Assembly (NCBI GenBank): GCA_023426265.1
Contig: JAFABA010000033.1
Span: forward strand, 1 to 6,714
Origin: Bacillota bacterium
Lineage (GTDB): Bacteria > Bacillota > Clostridia > Christensenellales > CAG-138
DNA: 6,714 bases
Reading direction: 5' to 3'
Positions 5,286-6,714 of the stretch are shown one piece after another. Each line of letters starts with the position of its first letter. The stretch's first letter is position 1. Both the position numbers and the translations under genes were made by a program. The notes below the pieces were generated by a model. That model saw only the letters and a program-made list of their open reading frames with translations. It did no database searches and had not been told where the DNA came from.

Positions 5286-6053
5286 ATGAAAAAAAGAATC
5301 GAGTGGATATTGCACAACAGAATTCTGCTGCTTGCCTGCGCGCTGTTCCGGTTGACGGGAGGGCGCAAGCGCCTGTTTTCTTTTTTGGAGCAGGCGGTGA
5401 CCGCAGTTGCGCTGCTGTTTGCCTTGCAGGGCTTTATTGCGGTTGATACGATGCCCTATGCCGTATTCCTTTTTTCCGGCCTTGCGCCCTGGTATTATTT
5501 TAAGGAGGTGCTGTTTGCGCTATTCGACCAGCCCGCCCGCGTCCGGGGCCTGTTTGGGGCGGACGGCTATGCGCCTTCCTGGCTTCCCACCGGCCAGGCG
5601 CTTGCGGCGCTGCCCACGCTACTGCTGTGGACGGGTATCTGCATCCTCCTGGCGCTGTTGCTTCTGCGTGCGCCGCTGATGCGGATTTGGCTGATTGCCT
5701 ATTTCATCATCTGCAATGTGTTCAACGCCGCGGCGCAGGGCATGTTCGCGGCGGCATTCCTGCCGCTGTTCCCGGGAAAGGCGGAGGAGGGCTTGGCGAT
5801 TACCATGCCGTATTTTTTCTGGACGGCTCCCGTCGTATGGCCCATGGCCCAAACCCTTTCCGGCCTCCTGCTGTTTTTGATGCGCCTGAACCCACTCTAT
5901 TACCTTGCGGACTGCCTGCGCGGCATCCTGCTCAACGGCTCTCTGCCGCCTTTTGAACATACCGCGATATTCTTTCTCTCCGTTGCGTTTGTCGGGCTGC
6001 TGGGGCAGCTTTGCTTAAAGCGCGTCTGGAAAAGCTCCGCCGCTTTGTGGTAA
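5286..6053 (+). CDS. ABC-2-type transporter permease, Wzm/TagG-like (orphan)
   Basis: This 255-residue membrane protein has about six hydrophobic segments, at ~35-53, 58-78, 104-127, 133-157, 172-198 and 228-244. The C-terminal half matches ABC-2 permeases of the polysaccharide or teichoic acid export type: PYFFWTAPVVWPM (175-187), then LNPLYYLADCLRGILLNG (201-218), and a last helix ending in basic LKRVWKS. The N-terminal part is less typical: it has a basic start (MKKRIEWILHNR) and GGRKR rather than the usual amphipathic DLKxRYK segment. Such permeases pair with an ATPase (Wzt/TagH-like) to move lipid-linked glycans, but no ATPase or sugar gene is in the window and a tRNA gene follows. It may work with a partner encoded elsewhere, or have diverged. 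The start at ATG 5286 was chosen because upstream in-frame codons overlap xpt. Its ribosome binding site lies in a hairpin. Confidence 0.8.
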   Translation: MKKRIEWILHNRILLLACALFRLTGGRKRLFSFLEQAVTAVALLFALQGFIAVDTMPYAVFLFSGLAPWYYFKEVLFALFDQPARVRGLFGADGYAPSWLPTGQALAALPTLLLWTGICILLALLLLRAPLMRIWLIAYFIICNVFNAAAQGMFAAAFLPLFPGKAEEGLAITMPYFFWTAPVVWPMAQTLSGLLLFLMRLNPLYYLADCLRGILLNGSLPPFEHTAIFFLSVAFVGLLGQLCLKRVWKSSAALW

Positions 6054-6104
6054 AAGGCGGGGAGTGCTTGTCTGTTGCAGGCATATTTTTTATGAACATG
6101 AGGC

Positions 6105-6133
6105 TTGACAGAGACAAAAAAACCGGATAATAT
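6105..6133 (+). promoter_or_regulatory. tRNA-Glu promoter
   Basis: A consensus TTGACA (6105-6110) is followed after 17 bp by TAATAT (6128-6133). Transcription would begin near 6140, about 14 bases before the mature tRNA end, with a GC-rich leader (GCGCCGCGCGCG). This separates the tRNA from the permease transcript. Confidence 0.75.
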
Positions 6134-6153
6134 TATTACTGCGCCGCGCGCGT

Positions 6154-6229
6154 GCCCAGTTCGTCTAGTGGCCTAGGACGCTGCCCTCTCACGGCAGTGA
6201 CAGGGGTTCGACTCCCCTACTGGGTGCCA
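6154..6229 (+). tRNA. tRNA-Glu (anticodon CTC)
   Basis: The 76 bases fold as a complete cloverleaf. Acceptor arm GCCCAGT pairs with ACTGGGT, the D-arm includes TCTAGTGGCCTAGGA, the anticodon stem CTGCC/GGCAG encloses loop CTCTCAC with anticodon CTC (reads GAG), and the T-arm is AGGGG-TTCGACT-CCCCT. The discriminator is G, and CCA is encoded (6227-6229). The first acceptor pair is G-U rather than the common G-C. Overall similarity to bacterial tRNA-Glu, including TTCGTCTAG after the acceptor strand, supports the identity. Confidence 0.98.
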
Positions 6230-6269
6230 AAACAAAAATCCATCCGTGAGGATGGATTTTTGTTTTGGC
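6226..6269 (+). terminator. 20-bp perfect terminator hairpin that includes the tRNA 3' end
   Basis: Bases 6226-6245 (starting GCCAAAAC, ending CCATCC) pair perfectly with 6250-6269 (GGATGG, then TTTTTGTTTTGGC) across the tetraloop GTGA, a GNRA type. The first four bases of the left arm are the tRNA discriminator G and CCA. The T-rich right arm itself supplies the U-tract. The hairpin is symmetric and would also work on the other strand. Confidence 0.85.
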
Positions 6270-6276
6270 CATATTT

Positions 6277-6480
6277 AAGGGAGTCGAAGCCGCATTAAGA
6301 AATCGCTCCAGTGGGGCGATTTTAGCGGTTGGGGAGCGCAGCCGACCATAGCCGCGCAGCATGGGCCCTCGCGGGAGGCGCTTCGGGCACTAGGCCTGCG
6401 GGCCGTCGCAAGAGGCGGGAGGAGAAGCGGAGACTCCCCTACTGGGTAAAGGGAGTCGAAGGGCGCGGCCGAGCCGTGCG
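6277..6480. repeat. GC-rich, hairpin-dense segment built from tRNA-Glu T-arm pieces
   Basis: AAGGGAGTCGAAG occurs at 6277-6289 and 6449-6461, spaced 172 bp apart. Its core GGGAGTCGAA is the exact reverse complement of TTCGACTCCC in the T-arm of the upstream tRNA (6207-6216). Between the copies lie several possible hairpins: AAATCGCTCC/GGGGCGATTT (6300-6322, followed by TTA), GGTTGG/CCGACC (6327-6347) and GGCC/GGCC (6393-6404). No reading frame here resembles a protein. The segment is much richer in GC than the DNA after 6485. It may be an interspersed repeat, a remnant of tRNA-targeted integration, or a structured RNA. Confidence 0.6.
6432..6447 (+). repeat. 16-bp exact copy of the tRNA-Glu 3' end (att-like)
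   Basis: GACTCCCCTACTGGGT here repeats tRNA positions 6210-6225, from the T-loop to the last acceptor base, in the same orientation 222 bp downstream. It lacks GCCA and is followed by AAAGGGAGTC, so it can also form a GACTCCC/GGGAGTC hairpin (6432-6456). Direct repeats of a tRNA 3' end are the usual trace of tyrosine-recombinase integration, but no integrase is in the window. Confidence 0.6.
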
Positions 6481-6527
6481 AGGTGAAAAACAGTTATCTT
6501 AGCATTTGATTATGGGGGCAGTAATTA

Positions 6528-6665
6528 ATGGATATCAGGGAGATGATATCTACTGATGTATGGATCATCATAGAAGATAATTATGAAAAAGGCAGTCATA
6601 CAACAGCGATAACAAATTTGCTCCAACATGTTAATGAAATTGTCCAAGAGATAAACACTATCTAA
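6528..6665 (+). CDS. 45-residue hypothetical protein, possibly a truncated HEPN-like or Ymh-like (TIGR02391) N-terminus
   Basis: An uninterrupted frame runs from ATG 6528 to TAA 6663-6665, with GGGGG (6513-6517) ten bases upstream as a weak ribosome binding site. The product is polar and helical: a Trp followed by III, then EDNYEKGSHTTAITNLLQHV, ending in EIVQEINTI. The pattern 'ISTDVW...I...YEKG.(T)AI..LL..V.EIV.E' reminds me of the start of Ymh/TIGR02391-type proteins, which continue far beyond this length. It may thus be a broken remnant or a chance frame. The DNA is clearly AT-richer than the rest of the window, consistent with a different origin. Nothing recognisable continues after the stop to the window end. 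Confidence 0.35.
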   Translation: MDIREMISTDVWIIIEDNYEKGSHTTAITNLLQHVNEIVQEINTI

Positions 6666-6714
6666 ATAAACATTTTTCCAAGTATATCGAAGCTCCATTG
6701 CCCGATTTTTCGGA

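Overview
The window looks like chromosomal DNA from a low-to-mid GC Gram-positive anaerobe of the class Clostridia. The evidence is strong AGGAGG-type ribosome binding sites, the nadD-yqeK-rsfS gene order, a Rex redox repressor, an Xpt-type xanthine phosphoribosyltransferase and intrinsic terminators. The GC-rich third positions and the NadD-YqeK fusion would suit a Christensenella-like or Oscillospiraceae-like gut lineage, but this assignment is inference.

Layout. Positions 2-1120 (+) hold a NadD-YqeK fusion cut by the left edge, followed by rsfS (1214-1615). Next comes a 350-base intergenic stretch filled by a ~245-bp near-palindromic, MITE-like repeat (1646-1890). A WYL-domain regulator (1966-2877) and an AlkZ-related protein (2985-3680) follow on the + strand. 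A strong two-way terminator (3700-3740) separates them from rex, which is convergent (3766-4392, minus strand). rex is divergent from xpt (4622-5194, +), and their shared 229-bp control region carries two promoters and a possible Rex operator. A hairpin after xpt ends in five Ts directly before the start codon of a six-helix ABC-2-type permease (5286-6053). A tRNA-Glu(CUC) gene follows at 6154-6229 with its own promoter and a very tight terminator. The last ~480 bases hold no convincing full-length gene: a GC-rich, hairpin-dense segment containing copies of pieces of the tRNA 3' half, then AT-rich DNA with one 45-codon reading frame.

How the parts relate. NadD makes the NAD precursor, YqeK probably breaks down Ap4A, and RsfS silences ribosomes in starvation, so the left part is a core metabolism and translation-control cluster. 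Rex reads the NADH/NAD+ ratio and may also act on the neighbouring purine-salvage promoter. The WYL/AlkZ-related pair may form a small DNA-damage or stress module. The right end has features of a tRNA-associated integration site or of a repeat family built on tRNA arms.

The most unusual items are the long palindromic element at 1646-1890, the tRNA-derived structured region at 6277-6480, the terminator that incorporates the tRNA CCA end, and the hairpin that combines xpt termination with occlusion of the permease ribosome binding site. No clear new defence or metabolic system is visible.
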